A stretch of 64,000 bases of DNA from UBA6168 sp041392505 (GTDB lineage Bacteria; Bacteroidota; Bacteroidia; Chitinophagales; Saprospiraceae): the NCBI GenBank assembly GCA_041392505.1, contig JAWKLX010000013.1, positions 124,001 through 188,000 of the forward strand. The letters run 5' to 3'. The position numbers and the translations under genes were made by a program. Under the pieces are notes generated by a model, which was not told the DNA's origin, ran no database searches, and saw nothing but the letters and a program-made list of their open reading frames with translations. Positions 26,589-36,121 of the stretch are shown here, piece after piece (positions within the stretch are counted from its first letter, which is position 1; the number at the start of each line of letters is the position of its first letter).

Positions 26589-28157
26589 ATGAACAAATTT
26601 CTATCACTATTCTTTTTCGTGCTGGCTTCGCGGTTGCTTGGGCAATCCGTCGAACACTATGAAAAGCTGGCTTTGGCATCCTTCTATTCGAAGGACTTCC
26701 CGACCTCCCTTTTGTATAGCGAAAAGATCATCCAATTGGATAAAGAACATATCGCTTCTCTATTTTTTGCAGGCGAATCGGCCCGGCTGATGAACGACTT
26801 GTCAAAAGCAGAAGCTTATTTGGAGCAAATCCCCGACGACGCAAAAGCCGGGTTTCTGGCAGCGACCGATTATCACTTAGGGCTGGTAAAACAGGGCCTT
26901 GAGAAAAGGGATGAAGCAAAAGACTACTATGAACGTTATTTGAACAACCACTACAACGAAAAGGACATTTATTCAATCCTCGCTACAAATGCGATCCACT
27001 CTTTGGCTACTGGCGACGACTGGATCGAACAGGGTTCTTATTTGGACAAACTGCCGGGCAACATCAATACGGAAAATGCGGACATGGCGCCGCTGCGATA
27101 TGCGGACAAACTTTTTTATTCAAGTGTTTTGGAGGACAATTATTTGCCGACCAAAAACAAAAAGAAGAAAAAGAAAATGGTCAAGCGGCCTGTGTCGCGG
27201 ATTTATGAAGCACAGTTCAACAAGGAAGCTAGGGAATCGTCCGTCAACCCAAGGTCCGCCATCCTAAATGCCTCCAATATCTCCTTGATGCCAGATGCCA
27301 GCCGCATGTACTACACTTTGTGTGCGGATGAAAACCCAACCTCGCAAGAACAATGCACCATCTGGTACCGCAACCGATTTTACGATGGCGAATGGGGCCC
27401 GGGCATTAAATTACCAGAGCAGATCAATACCCGGAATTACACCAATACCCAGCCGTCTGTCGCCTATGATTGGACCTTGAAAAAATATGTCCTCTACTTT
27501 GTATCCAATCGGCCAGGCGGAAAAGGCGGAAAAGATATTTGGTGCAGCGAAATAGGGTCGGATGATTCCTTCGGCGAACCTTACCCCATCCCACTCAATA
27601 CGGAACGGGACGAAATCACACCTTTTTTTCACCAATCTACCCAGACCTTGTTTTTCAGTTCGGAAGGTTGGGAAAGCAAAGGCGGCTTTGATATTTTTCA
27701 TGCGAAGAAAAATGCCCGGGATGATTGGCAAGCACCTGTGAACATGGGGCCGTACCTGAACACCAAGGGTGATGAGTTTTACTACTCCTACCACACGTCC
27801 TCCAAATTTGCCTATTTCGTTTCGGGAAAAATGTCACGTGGCGTAGTAGAATCGGATATTTTTGAGGCACGGGTATTTGTCGATTTCCAGTTGCGGGTAT
27901 TCGACAACCAGACCAAAAGCCCCATCCACAATGTCAGTGTCGAAATAGAAAACACCCAAACCGGTGCGAAAGGAAAATACACCACTGGCGACGATTCACA
28001 TGATGCAAAGATCAAACTGGAGCCAAGCACAAAGTATCGAATCACGATCGATGCACGCGGCTTCCAACCACAGACGCTGGAGTTAAGCACAGAAGACATC
28101 AGTTATTTTTTACTGATGGAAAAAAACATTTTCCTGAAGCCTTATGCCAGACCGTAA
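26589..28157 (+). CDS. PorE/PorW-like envelope protein: TPR, PD40 propeller and CRD, without OmpA domain
   Basis: 522 residues. The ATG at 26589 is chosen because it begins the signal peptide (NKFLSLFFFVLASRLLGQS). TPR helices occupy about 20-150. A basic linker (KNKKKKKKMVKRP) is followed by a WD40-like PD40 propeller at about 225-400 with the typical SNRPGGKGGKDIW and PFFHQSTQTLFFSSEGWESK. A carboxypeptidase regulatory-like domain fills about 430-510 (FDNQTKSPIHNVSVEIENT). PorE of the T9SS has this order followed by a peptidoglycan-binding OmpA domain, and here the protein ends right after the regulatory domain. A T9SS accessory role is inference. It is closed by a terminator at 28189. Confidence 0.82.
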   Translation: MNKFLSLFFFVLASRLLGQSVEHYEKLALASFYSKDFPTSLLYSEKIIQLDKEHIASLFFAGESARLMNDLSKAEAYLEQIPDDAKAGFLAATDYHLGLVKQGLEKRDEAKDYYERYLNNHYNEKDIYSILATNAIHSLATGDDWIEQGSYLDKLPGNINTENADMAPLRYADKLFYSSVLEDNYLPTKNKKKKKKMVKRPVSRIYEAQFNKEARESSVNPRSAILNASNISLMPDASRMYYTLCADENPTSQEQCTIWYRNRFYDGEWGPGIKLPEQINTRNYTNTQPSVAYDWTLKKYVLYFVSNRPGGKGGKDIWCSEIGSDDSFGEPYPIPLNTERDEITPFFHQSTQTLFFSSEGWESKGGFDIFHAKKNARDDWQAPVNMGPYLNTKGDEFYYSYHTSSKFAYFVSGKMSRGVVESDIFEARVFVDFQLRVFDNQTKSPIHNVSVEIENTQTGAKGKYTTGDDSHDAKIKLEPSTKYRITIDARGFQPQTLELSTEDISYFLLMEKNIFLKPYARP

Positions 28158-28187
28158 GATAGAACATCGTTTTCATGATTGATAAAT

Positions 28188-28214
28188 GGGGCGTCCTGCG
28201 GGATGCCCTTTTTT
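28188..28214 (+). terminator. Terminator of the TPR/PD40 gene
   Basis: An eight-base stem GGGCGTCC/GGATGCCC with one G-T pair (28189-28196 with 28201-28208), a loop of four, and a TTTTTT tail. It lies 30 bases after the stop. Confidence 0.8.
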
Positions 28215-28336
28215 GTTTTGCAATAAAAAGATTATTTGGTGGTATGCCCAAGGGATAGGAATAGCACAAAGGCACTGAATTGGATACACCATTTTATGTA
28301 TCAGTTATGGGTATTGTAGACAGGGGACAGTTAGGA

Positions 28337-31300
28337 TTACCTTTCTTGTGTTCCTTTTCGCACCTCGCTCGGTGCTTTGCCAAATTCTTCTTTAAATACC
28401 GTGGAGAAATAACTAGGGTTGTTGAACCCCACTTCGTAGCATACCTCAGACACTGTCTTGTCCGTGTTTTCCAACAACTCTTTTGCCCTTTCCAAACGTA
28501 CCGTTCGGATGAGGTTGCTGGTGGATTTGCCTGTCAGTGCCTTTAGTTTGCGAAATAGGGTGGAGCGGGTCATGCGGAGTGTTTTGCAGAGTTGGGGCAT
28601 CCCGAAGTTTTCGTCGGACATCTCTGCTTCTATGGCTTCGATCACCCGTTTTAAAAAGGCATCCTCTTGGCTGATATTTTTTTGGGCAAGCACGCCCCGC
28701 AAGGCCCCTTGTTGCTGGTAGTGCCGTTGCAGGGACTTGCGTAGCTCAATCAGTTTTTCCAAACGGACCAGTAACTCCTCTTGGTGAAATGGTTTGGTGA
28801 GGTAGGCATCCGCCCGGTGAGAAAGGCCTTCGATCTTGGAGCGCTGGTCGGCCTTGGCAGTGAGCAGGACGATGGGGATGTGGCTGGTTCGCTCATCGGA
28901 TTTTAATGTGTCACATAATTCAAAACCATCCATTTCAGGCATCATGACATCGCTGACGATCAGGTCGGGGATGATGGCGATGGCGGTGTCTATCCCCGCC
29001 TGCCCGTCGCTGGCGGTCACCACTTGGTACCGGGTGGACAGGATGGAGGTGAGGTAGGTCAGCACATCGGGGTTGTCTTCGACCAGCAGCACGGTGTCCC
29101 GGTCGTTCTGTTCCGGTAAAAGATGAGATGGGCTCTGTACTGGCAGTGTAATAACGGTTTCCGATAAACCATATGTTGCCGTCAGGTGGGGTTCTCCCGC
29201 TAAGACCTTTGCCTCCCTTTTGGCGGGGAGCCATATCCTAAATAGGGTTCCTTTCCCTAATTCACTTTCGACTTTTATCCTTCCTCCCAATACATTGACC
29301 AATTCCTGGGTAAGCGCCAGCCCAATGCCCGTGCCTTCCCCCCGTCGGGTGTGCGTACTATCGGCCTGGTAAAAGCGGTCAAAAATGTGGGGGAGGTGTG
29401 CGGGGGAAATGCCGGGGCCGTTGTCGCTCACCTGCAACAACAGTTCGGTCGGTTCTTGCCCGTTTTTTTCATCACCCGTCCTGCGCAGGTCGAGATAGAC
29501 ATCACCACCTGCCGGGGTAAACTTGATGGCGTTCGACAATAGATTGGAGACAATGTTTTGCAGTTTTTCGGGGTCGTGGTCCATGACCAGTTCCGGAAAA
29601 TCGGAACGGAAGTGCAGCCGGATGTCCTTGCTGTCGGCATACGAGTGGAACGATTCGGACAGGTATTTCAGGTAGCCGACCACATCGCCCTGCACCAGGT
29701 GCAGCGGCATGTTTCCCGATTCCAGTTTCGACAGGTCCAGCATTTGGTTGACGAGGTTGAGCAGTTGTTTCCCATTGCGCCTGATAAGGCCAACTCCCTC
29801 TTCCAACCATTTTTCAGGATCGGCTTTCACTTGATCGGCCATGCCGAGGATGACCGTCAGCGGGGTGCGGAACTCGTGTGTGATGTTGGTGTAGAGTTTT
29901 GATTTGATACTGTCGAGTTCTTTGAGGCGGTTGGCTTCCGACTCTGCAAGCTGACGCCCCAACTGGAACTGGTACAGCCAGTAAATGCTACCGAAGAAAA
30001 GGACAGCCCAGAGCAGGTAGGCCCACCAGGTGCGGTACCAAGGGGGGAGGATGTAAAGGTTTAACGTAAGACCTTGTTCCTCACTTATCCACGCTCCATC
30101 CCAGTCTGATGCGATAACTTTAAAACAATATTTGTCGGGGGAAAGGTTGGTATAGGTGACTTTCTGCTCTAAGTCGCTGTCAGTCCATTCCTCATCAAAT
30201 CCTTCCAGTTTATATCGATAATTCATTTGACCCGTTCCCACAAAGTAGGGAGCTGAAAATTCAAAAGTGAATACCTTTTCACTGTAAGGAAGCCGGATTT
30301 CTTTTGCAAGTTCCGGAGCCTTGCCAAGATGCCTTTCTTTATTGAAAACCTTAAAACCGGTCAAATACACTTTCGGAAGCAGCGTGTCCCTTTTGGGCTT
30401 GTCAGGGGCGAATACATGAAGACCCTCTGACCCACCAAAAAGCAGCAAGCCCTCTTTGTTTAGAATAGCAGAGCTATATACAAAACTGCCAATACCAGGG
30501 TGAAAGCGATAACATTCAAAAGAGCCATCAATGAATTTGCACAGTTTCGAACTAAAAGAAATCCAAATATTTTTCTGCCTGTCCAAAGCAATGCTTTTGG
30601 GAACTTTAGCAGGCAAGCCATTTTCTGTCCCCAAAAAAGAAACTGATTTATCCCTAATATCGGCAACGATTAGACCCGAAGTAGTAGTAGCCCAAAGTTC
30701 ATTTCCACTCACTTGCAGGATATGTCTGATCCGAAAGATTTTGGGAATTCCCTGAGCGTTTTTTGGCAATTTAAACCGACCACTTGCCTTATCAAAATAG
30801 GCAAAAACAGTTTCGTCTTCATTGGTGATCAAACTACACCAAATCGTCCCATCATCGGTTTGATAGCTATCACTTACCACAATGATGTCCAATTCGGGCA
30901 AATCCTCCTTTGGATAGTACCATTTCCGTTGTAGGGTGTGACGGTCCATGCGACAAAGACCAAACTTAGAAGGAAGCCACGCTATACGATCATCCTGTTT
31001 GTCGGCAATGATAACTCCACCCTTAAAGCCTATCGAATCACCAAGATTAATGGGCATAAGGGGTAATTGTCCACCTTTAGAAAAATAGAATCCGTGCGTG
31101 CGGGTACTGACCCATACATTACCATCCGGATCTGAATTAATATTTTTAATTTCTTCCGATGATGCTTTGGAGGAAGGTTGTAACACAATTTTAAGAGGAC
31201 CACCCAAATTTGGACAATAAGCGAGCCCTGAATTCATCAGTCTAAACCAGTAGCCTCCGGACGAATCCTGCATCATACGGAAAAAGAAGTTGTCCGGGTT

Positions 31301-31885
31301 AGGATGATCCCCTTCGTTGCGATAAAATGGTAGCATGTCATCCAGAGGGACATCCAAAATCGCAAGGCCATTTCTACCACCAGTCCAGATATTTCCAAAG
31401 CGATCCTGAAAGAGTGTCATAATGGTCGTTAGCAAATCGTTTTTGCCACCAGCGATCTCTTGAAACTTTCCATTTCGGTGGCGGACCATAAATTTATCCA
31501 GTGTGGCGAACCATAGACGTTCATTCTGATCCAAGAGGATTGCGCGGACATACTCCCCTTTAATCGAATTTAGAGTGATAGGCGTAAATTTTTCTTCATT
31601 AGTTTCAAATAGCCAGAGTCCATCCGTGCCTCCCAGCCACAATGTGTCCTTGTTCCCTTTTTGGATACTGGAAAAAATGAATTCTTTCTCTGTTTCAAGA
31701 TAACCTTCTGGACGTAATAATTGTGTTGAAAAATCTTTTTCAATCTTGATAAGCCCTTCTACGGTAGCAACATAAACCTGCCCATTTTCCCCTTCGCAAA
31801 AACCCCTGGTTGAACTCTTGACATAAGGGGCAGATTTAAAATCCCTTACCTTACGAACCTTTTTGCCTTGTAAATCTTCTATCAC
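28337..31885 (-). CDS. Hybrid two-component system regulator (propeller, Y_Y_Y, kinase, receiver, AraC), main fragment
   Basis: 1182 residues of a one-chain hybrid two-component system. From the N-terminus: regulator-propeller blades (RFWLGGTQQVF-type and NIWTGGRNGLAILD), a Y_Y_Y domain (about 545-605; FEFSAPYFVGTGQMNYRYKL), a transmembrane helix near 620, and HisKA with phospho-acceptor His about 669 (NITHEFRTPLTVILG). The ATPase domain follows (NLLSNAIKFTP, GTGIGLALTQELV), then a receiver with Asp about 977 (IVSDVMMPEMDG), and a C-terminal AraC DNA-binding domain (VGFNNPSYFSTVFKEEFGKA). Such proteins sense glycans or other ligands in the periplasm. The GTG at 31885 is only where the intact frame can begin. 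The real 5' part (32010-32381) is separated by a frameshift and a stop. Confidence 0.85.
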   Translation of the reverse strand: MIEDLQGKKVRKVRDFKSAPYVKSSTRGFCEGENGQVYVATVEGLIKIEKDFSTQLLRPEGYLETEKEFIFSSIQKGNKDTLWLGGTDGLWLFETNEEKFTPITLNSIKGEYVRAILLDQNERLWFATLDKFMVRHRNGKFQEIAGGKNDLLTTIMTLFQDRFGNIWTGGRNGLAILDVPLDDMLPFYRNEGDHPNPDNFFFRMMQDSSGGYWFRLMNSGLAYCPNLGGPLKIVLQPSSKASSEEIKNINSDPDGNVWVSTRTHGFYFSKGGQLPLMPINLGDSIGFKGGVIIADKQDDRIAWLPSKFGLCRMDRHTLQRKWYYPKEDLPELDIIVVSDSYQTDDGTIWCSLITNEDETVFAYFDKASGRFKLPKNAQGIPKIFRIRHILQVSGNELWATTTSGLIVADIRDKSVSFLGTENGLPAKVPKSIALDRQKNIWISFSSKLCKFIDGSFECYRFHPGIGSFVYSSAILNKEGLLLFGGSEGLHVFAPDKPKRDTLLPKVYLTGFKVFNKERHLGKAPELAKEIRLPYSEKVFTFEFSAPYFVGTGQMNYRYKLEGFDEEWTDSDLEQKVTYTNLSPDKYCFKVIASDWDGAWISEEQGLTLNLYILPPWYRTWWAYLLWAVLFFGSIYWLYQFQLGRQLAESEANRLKELDSIKSKLYTNITHEFRTPLTVILGMADQVKADPEKWLEEGVGLIRRNGKQLLNLVNQMLDLSKLESGNMPLHLVQGDVVGYLKYLSESFHSYADSKDIRLHFRSDFPELVMDHDPEKLQNIVSNLLSNAIKFTPAGGDVYLDLRRTGDEKNGQEPTELLLQVSDNGPGISPAHLPHIFDRFYQADSTHTRRGEGTGIGLALTQELVNVLGGRIKVESELGKGTLFRIWLPAKREAKVLAGEPHLTATYGLSETVITLPVQSPSHLLPEQNDRDTVLLVEDNPDVLTYLTSILSTRYQVVTASDGQAGIDTAIAIIPDLIVSDVMMPEMDGFELCDTLKSDERTSHIPIVLLTAKADQRSKIEGLSHRADAYLTKPFHQEELLVRLEKLIELRKSLQRHYQQQGALRGVLAQKNISQEDAFLKRVIEAIEAEMSDENFGMPQLCKTLRMTRSTLFRKLKALTGKSTSNLIRTVRLERAKELLENTDKTVSEVCYEVGFNNPSYFSTVFKEEFGKAPSEVRKGTQER

Positions 31886-32009
31886 AAATACCTGTTGAGT
31901 GCCTCCCAGCCAGAACCGTCCTAAACGGTCTTTGTATAAAGATTGCGGCGTTGGGATCTCCTCAAATTCCTCTATAAATTCTTCTCTGGTAAAGGTGAAA
32001 TTCGGTCAC

Positions 32010-32381
32010 TCAGCTCGATTGTAATAAAACAGCCCTTTTGCACTGGCAAAAATATAAATTTCCATTTGGTTCTTCTATTACACCATACGTCCACAACCTT
32101 CCAAGACTAATTGTTGTAGAGTCATTAACATTAGCTCGATAGCTCTTTGACCGCTTTCCATCATATTTATAAAGGTCCTCGGCACTATGCCAGATAAAAC
32201 CAAACTGATCTTCATAAACCAATGAAATCCAACCAGAAGCAATCTTTTGTGGAATGAGTTGCCGGGTAAGTGTTGATTCTTGCGCAGCAACGGAATTGAA
32301 ACTGATCAAAAGACCGAACAGCATCCAGCGGAGACAAGAAAGGGGAAAAAAACGAATGTTATCAGAGGCAGGTATTATCAC
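32010..32381 (-). pseudogene. 5' fragment of the hybrid two-component gene, out of frame with the rest
   Basis: 123 residues with a signal-anchor (CLRWMLFGLLISFNSVAAQ) and the start of the first propeller blade (YEDQFGFIWHSAEDLYKYDG). The match ends at GNLYF. Removing one T from the coding-strand T5 run (A5 at 32048-32052) lets the frame continue as ASAKGLFYYNRAE, as expected for a blade. An in-frame TGA at 32006-32008 then still stops it before PNFTFTREEF and the main fragment. Two lesions therefore separate the secretion signal from the kinase. Either the gene is decaying or the sequence holds errors. No partner gene is seen upstream. Confidence 0.7.
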
Positions 32382-32511
32382 ATCTCATTTGGTTGGTTTG
32401 GTGAATGTAAAGAGAAATGATTGAAGCTGTGCAATATTACTGGTTGAAAATCAGGCTTCCGATATCCAAAAATTTCAGAAGCCTGGAAAAAACAACCTAA
32501 AGGAATGAGGT

Positions 32512-35500
32512 TTATTGTTTGATGAACCGCCCAATATACCCTTGCTCCCCATCTGTCACTTTTAGAGTGTATAAACCACTTGGCAAATGGCCGACTAAAA
32601 GCGTCTGTCTTGACGAAAAAGCCCGCTGCTCCACCAACCTGCCCTGGGCGTCAAATAAGCTGATTTCATTTGGTTGGGTGGTGGATTCCGGCAGATGGAG
32701 TTGGATGAAGTCGGTGGCAGGATTGGGCGAAAGCACCAACTCAACAATAACTGCCTCATCGGTAGAAGTGATGCAGTCCATGGAAACGATCACGTCACTT
32801 TCATACGCCCCAATGTCCACGCAGCCGTTGGGTCGGTCGTTGCCGTCGAGGTCGGTGGGTGGCAGGTTGCCGAGGTCAACGCCTTTATCAATGGCGGGGC
32901 TGTCGTCAGTCAGGTGATAGTCCCCGCCACCCACAAAGAGTGGGTCAGTGTTTTGTTTGTCATAGGTGAGGGCATGGGTAGCGAAGGAGCCGTCGCCGAA
33001 GAGGTTGCCGCCGAGCGAGGTGACGGTGACGTCAGTGGTCAGTGCAACGAACTCATCATAGCCGGGGTTGGCGAGGATGGTATTTTGGAGGGCAATTGAA
33101 CTTTCATTTTCCAATTCAATCCCATTTGATTGGTTGCCCGCAATGGTACAGTTCAGAAAACTCCAATGTTTGGTTGAATCCAGATTGATAGCCGCTCGAT
33201 CACCAATATTTCCTGAAATTAAAGTATTTTCAAAATGAATGGAGTTGTCATCTGGGAAATTGAGATCTGGTGCAAATGAATAGGTGTCAATGGCAGCCCC
33301 TTTAGGACTTTTATTATTGGTGATAGTACTTCTTTTTATCATAGCATTAAAATGGTTGCCATAAGCCAACACACTCATGGCACCTCCCCTATCAGTCGCA
33401 AGGTTATTGTCAAATTGGCAACTATCAATAACAATTTCAGTATTTGAATTTTCTGTTTCCCATATAGTGAGGGCACCTGCTTCCATTGATTGGTTGTTGG
33501 TAAAAGTACTTCTGGAAAGGGTATAGCTGATACTGGCCCCGCCGTTCCAACCATTGCCCATTTCCAATGCACCGCTCCACCACGATGAGTTGCCGTCAAA
33601 AAGGCAACGATCCACCAATACTGTACCCGTTCCGCCGTCCGTTCCCCAAAAGTCAACAGCCGCAGAGGCAGAGTCGGCGGTGTTTTCCAATATTTGGCTG
33701 TTGGTTAATTCAAACACATCGTTCACACCGGAAAGCCAAGAGAACAGGGCACTTCCATTGTATAAGCAACTGTTTTTTTCAAATTCACAATCATCTATTT
33801 TAAAACTGTTGCCTTGGTTGGAAGAATAGGATTGCATCCAGACACCCCCTCCATTTATGCCGCTTACATTTTCATTGAAATTGCAATTTGAGAGCTTAAA
33901 ATCAAAATTATTGGCATCCACGTTTAGATAAATTCCCCCTCCGATATTGGTCGAATTGTTTCCAAAGAATTGAGTGTTTTCGATTTTGGCAAAAGCATTT
34001 GCAGTGTTGGGCTCCCCTGTAATGATAATGATACCCGCTCCCCCTTGTCCCCAACCCAAATTGTTTGGTGTGACGCTGTTGCCATTGAAAGTTGAGTTGC
34101 GGATGTTGACCCCGCTGCCTGCCCCCAGAAACGCATACATGCCACCGCCAAATGAGGAGTGGTTGTTGTTGAAAGTGCAGCTATCCACCTCCACCGTCAC
34201 GGAAGGGGTCTCGCCCCAAAACCACATGCCACCGCCCTGCCTGATATTATCGTTCCCCAAAAAAGAGGAGTTCTTTACCTCGATATTGGAATTGTAAGCA
34301 GCTAATCCACTGCCTCGCCCACTAATGTTTTCGATAAATTCACAATGGTTGACTTTTACACCATCGAAAGTGACCGAGCCAACGTACATGCCTCCACCTG
34401 CATCGAAGGTATTGTCGGCCCGATTTGTCTCAAAGCGACAATTTTCAACGATTGCCCCACGACTGGCTGGGCCAGAAAAATATAGTCCACCTCCAGACGT
34501 CTGTGCGTAGTTTTGTATAAAAACACAGTTCTTAACTTGGGTTGCACCAGTCGAAAAAATGCCCGCTCCATTCCTTTGTTGGTTATTGGATACTCCATCC
34601 GCATGGCCATTGGCGATTGTAAAGCCATCAATCAGCGTTTCTTCTGATGTGTTGGCATAAACAGTCACCACCGTCATCACGTTATCCTCCCGGTTCGTCG
34701 CAAAATCATCCTCCATATCGTTGCTGTCCAAGTCGCCGGAGAGTACGGTCGGGTACGCCACAATATCCCTTTCTGACAGATTGCACTCTGTCCCCGCAAA
34801 ACCACCGTAGAGTTTCAGGTCTTTATTAATCAAAAAAGTAGCCGTAGGATCGCTGCCAGGCAGGTAAGTACCTTCCGCCACCCAGATTTCATCGCCTGTT
34901 TCGGCAGCGGCAAGGGCGACTTGCAGGTCGGTGTAGGCATCGGCCCAGGAGGTGCCGTCGTTGGCACCGATAGCGTTTTTGTTGACGTAGATGCGGCCAT
35001 TGAGTGGCTCACCTATCCATTTGTACAATGTTGGGTTGCCAGGGCCACTCAAAGTGCCTTCGGCCATCCAGCCAAGGTTGGGGGATTTGAAGGTGGGCAC
35101 CCAAGCCGAGATGGAATTGTCCTTCAACTCCCAAGTTTCTCCCCAATCAGTGGAAATGGCTGTAATGTTGTCGTCATAAGAAACGCCCATAAAAATATTG
35201 GAACAAGGAATAGCAATCACTTCGATGAAATCATAATCGTAATCTACAGGTGCCCAAGTCGCTCCCCCATCGGTCGTCTTGGCGAGTTGATAATTCGTGG
35301 CATGCAGGGCCAACCCGTTTTGCTCATCCACGAAAGCCATGGAATAGATGAAGTTGCCGCCCAAGTTCATTGGGGTCGTGTTCCAGGTCTGCCCCCGGTC
35401 AGAGCTTTTGAAAACCCGGCCTTGGTTGGTGCCGAACCACAAATTATCACCCAAGATTGCAATCGATGAGCTTGGAGATTCGAAGACGCCTTTTTCACCA

Positions 35501-36036
35501 GGTTGGAAATCAAGAATAGGTTCAGTTGCCCAATCAACACCTCCATCAGTTGTCCTTCCCCTGTACCCAGAAAAACCATTGATGCAAACACCTTCTTGGT
35601 CATCAAAAAAATGTATCCAAAGGCCACCGTCGTTTCCAGAGTGTACTTCGTCCCAACTGTCGCCACCATCCGTAGTTCGGAAAACGCCCCTGCCCGTAGG
35701 GCTTAGATAGTTTTGGGTAGTGATGCAGGCCGTGTTCTCGTCAAAAGCATGGATGCCCAGACTAAACCTTCCGATGGCATCACCGATGTCCTTGACCTCC
35801 CAAGTGTCGCCACCATTGGTGGATTTCATCAGTTTAATGAGATGGTTGGCTGGTGTGGGCGGGTTTATCAGAGAAAAATCAATTGCAACCGCCCAGATTA
35901 TCTGGTCGTTGACAATGGAAATATCGGAGACAAAATACTCATTAGGCAGTGTGCCTAATGCTTTGGGTTCCCATTGGGAAAAGAGGTTGAAAGACAAAAA
36001 CAGGGAAAGTGTGAGGTGTAAAAGTCTTTTTTTCAT
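32512..36036 (-). CDS. Large secreted beta-helix protein with Ycf48/BNR propeller and T9SS type A sorting domain (paralog 1)
   Basis: 1174 residues. The ATG at 36036 starts the signal peptide (KKRLLHLTLSLFLSFNLFSQ). Residues ~20-340 are sialidase/Ycf48-like propeller repeats (STNGGDTWEVKD, TTDGGDSWDEV, SSDRGQTWNTTP). The segment DGTSWADAYTDLQVALAAA opens a right-handed parallel beta-helix of many Cys/Asn-rich turns (ENCRFETNRAD, GGGMYVGSV) ending with the choice-of-anchor Q-like block SPAIDKGVDLGNLPPTDLDG. A type A sorting domain closes it (LVLSPNPATDFIQL to GRFIKQ). Beta-helices often bind or cleave polysaccharides, but no catalytic residues are recognised. It is the intact relative of the split gene at 37548-40789. 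Confidence 0.87.
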   Translation of the reverse strand: MKKRLLHLTLSLFLSFNLFSQWEPKALGTLPNEYFVSDISIVNDQIIWAVAIDFSLINPPTPANHLIKLMKSTNGGDTWEVKDIGDAIGRFSLGIHAFDENTACITTQNYLSPTGRGVFRTTDGGDSWDEVHSGNDGGLWIHFFDDQEGVCINGFSGYRGRTTDGGVDWATEPILDFQPGEKGVFESPSSSIAILGDNLWFGTNQGRVFKSSDRGQTWNTTPMNLGGNFIYSMAFVDEQNGLALHATNYQLAKTTDGGATWAPVDYDYDFIEVIAIPCSNIFMGVSYDDNITAISTDWGETWELKDNSISAWVPTFKSPNLGWMAEGTLSGPGNPTLYKWIGEPLNGRIYVNKNAIGANDGTSWADAYTDLQVALAAAETGDEIWVAEGTYLPGSDPTATFLINKDLKLYGGFAGTECNLSERDIVAYPTVLSGDLDSNDMEDDFATNREDNVMTVVTVYANTSEETLIDGFTIANGHADGVSNNQQRNGAGIFSTGATQVKNCVFIQNYAQTSGGGLYFSGPASRGAIVENCRFETNRADNTFDAGGGMYVGSVTFDGVKVNHCEFIENISGRGSGLAAYNSNIEVKNSSFLGNDNIRQGGGMWFWGETPSVTVEVDSCTFNNNHSSFGGGMYAFLGAGSGVNIRNSTFNGNSVTPNNLGWGQGGAGIIIITGEPNTANAFAKIENTQFFGNNSTNIGGGIYLNVDANNFDFKLSNCNFNENVSGINGGGVWMQSYSSNQGNSFKIDDCEFEKNSCLYNGSALFSWLSGVNDVFELTNSQILENTADSASAAVDFWGTDGGTGTVLVDRCLFDGNSSWWSGALEMGNGWNGGASISYTLSRSTFTNNQSMEAGALTIWETENSNTEIVIDSCQFDNNLATDRGGAMSVLAYGNHFNAMIKRSTITNNKSPKGAAIDTYSFAPDLNFPDDNSIHFENTLISGNIGDRAAINLDSTKHWSFLNCTIAGNQSNGIELENESSIALQNTILANPGYDEFVALTTDVTVTSLGGNLFGDGSFATHALTYDKQNTDPLFVGGGDYHLTDDSPAIDKGVDLGNLPPTDLDGNDRPNGCVDIGAYESDVIVSMDCITSTDEAVIVELVLSPNPATDFIQLHLPESTTQPNEISLFDAQGRLVEQRAFSSRQTLLVGHLPSGLYTLKVTDGEQGYIGRFIKQ

Positions 36037-36121
36037 GATGAGAAATTTTAAAGGTGAAAAATGAAGTACCACCCCTGGGAAATTGAGGTTCCCCCAGAGG
36101 CGGGAGTGATGAGGAAAATGT
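36037..36121. repeat. Duplicated intergenic spacer, copy 1
   Basis: This 85-base spacer is almost the same as 37460-37547. Shared blocks include TTAAAGGTGAAAAAT next to the start codon and CCACCCCTGGGAAATTGAGG in the middle, followed by an imperfect inverted CCCCCAGAGG. The two copies flank the Kelch gene, which suggests that gene and spacer units were duplicated together. Confidence 0.7.
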
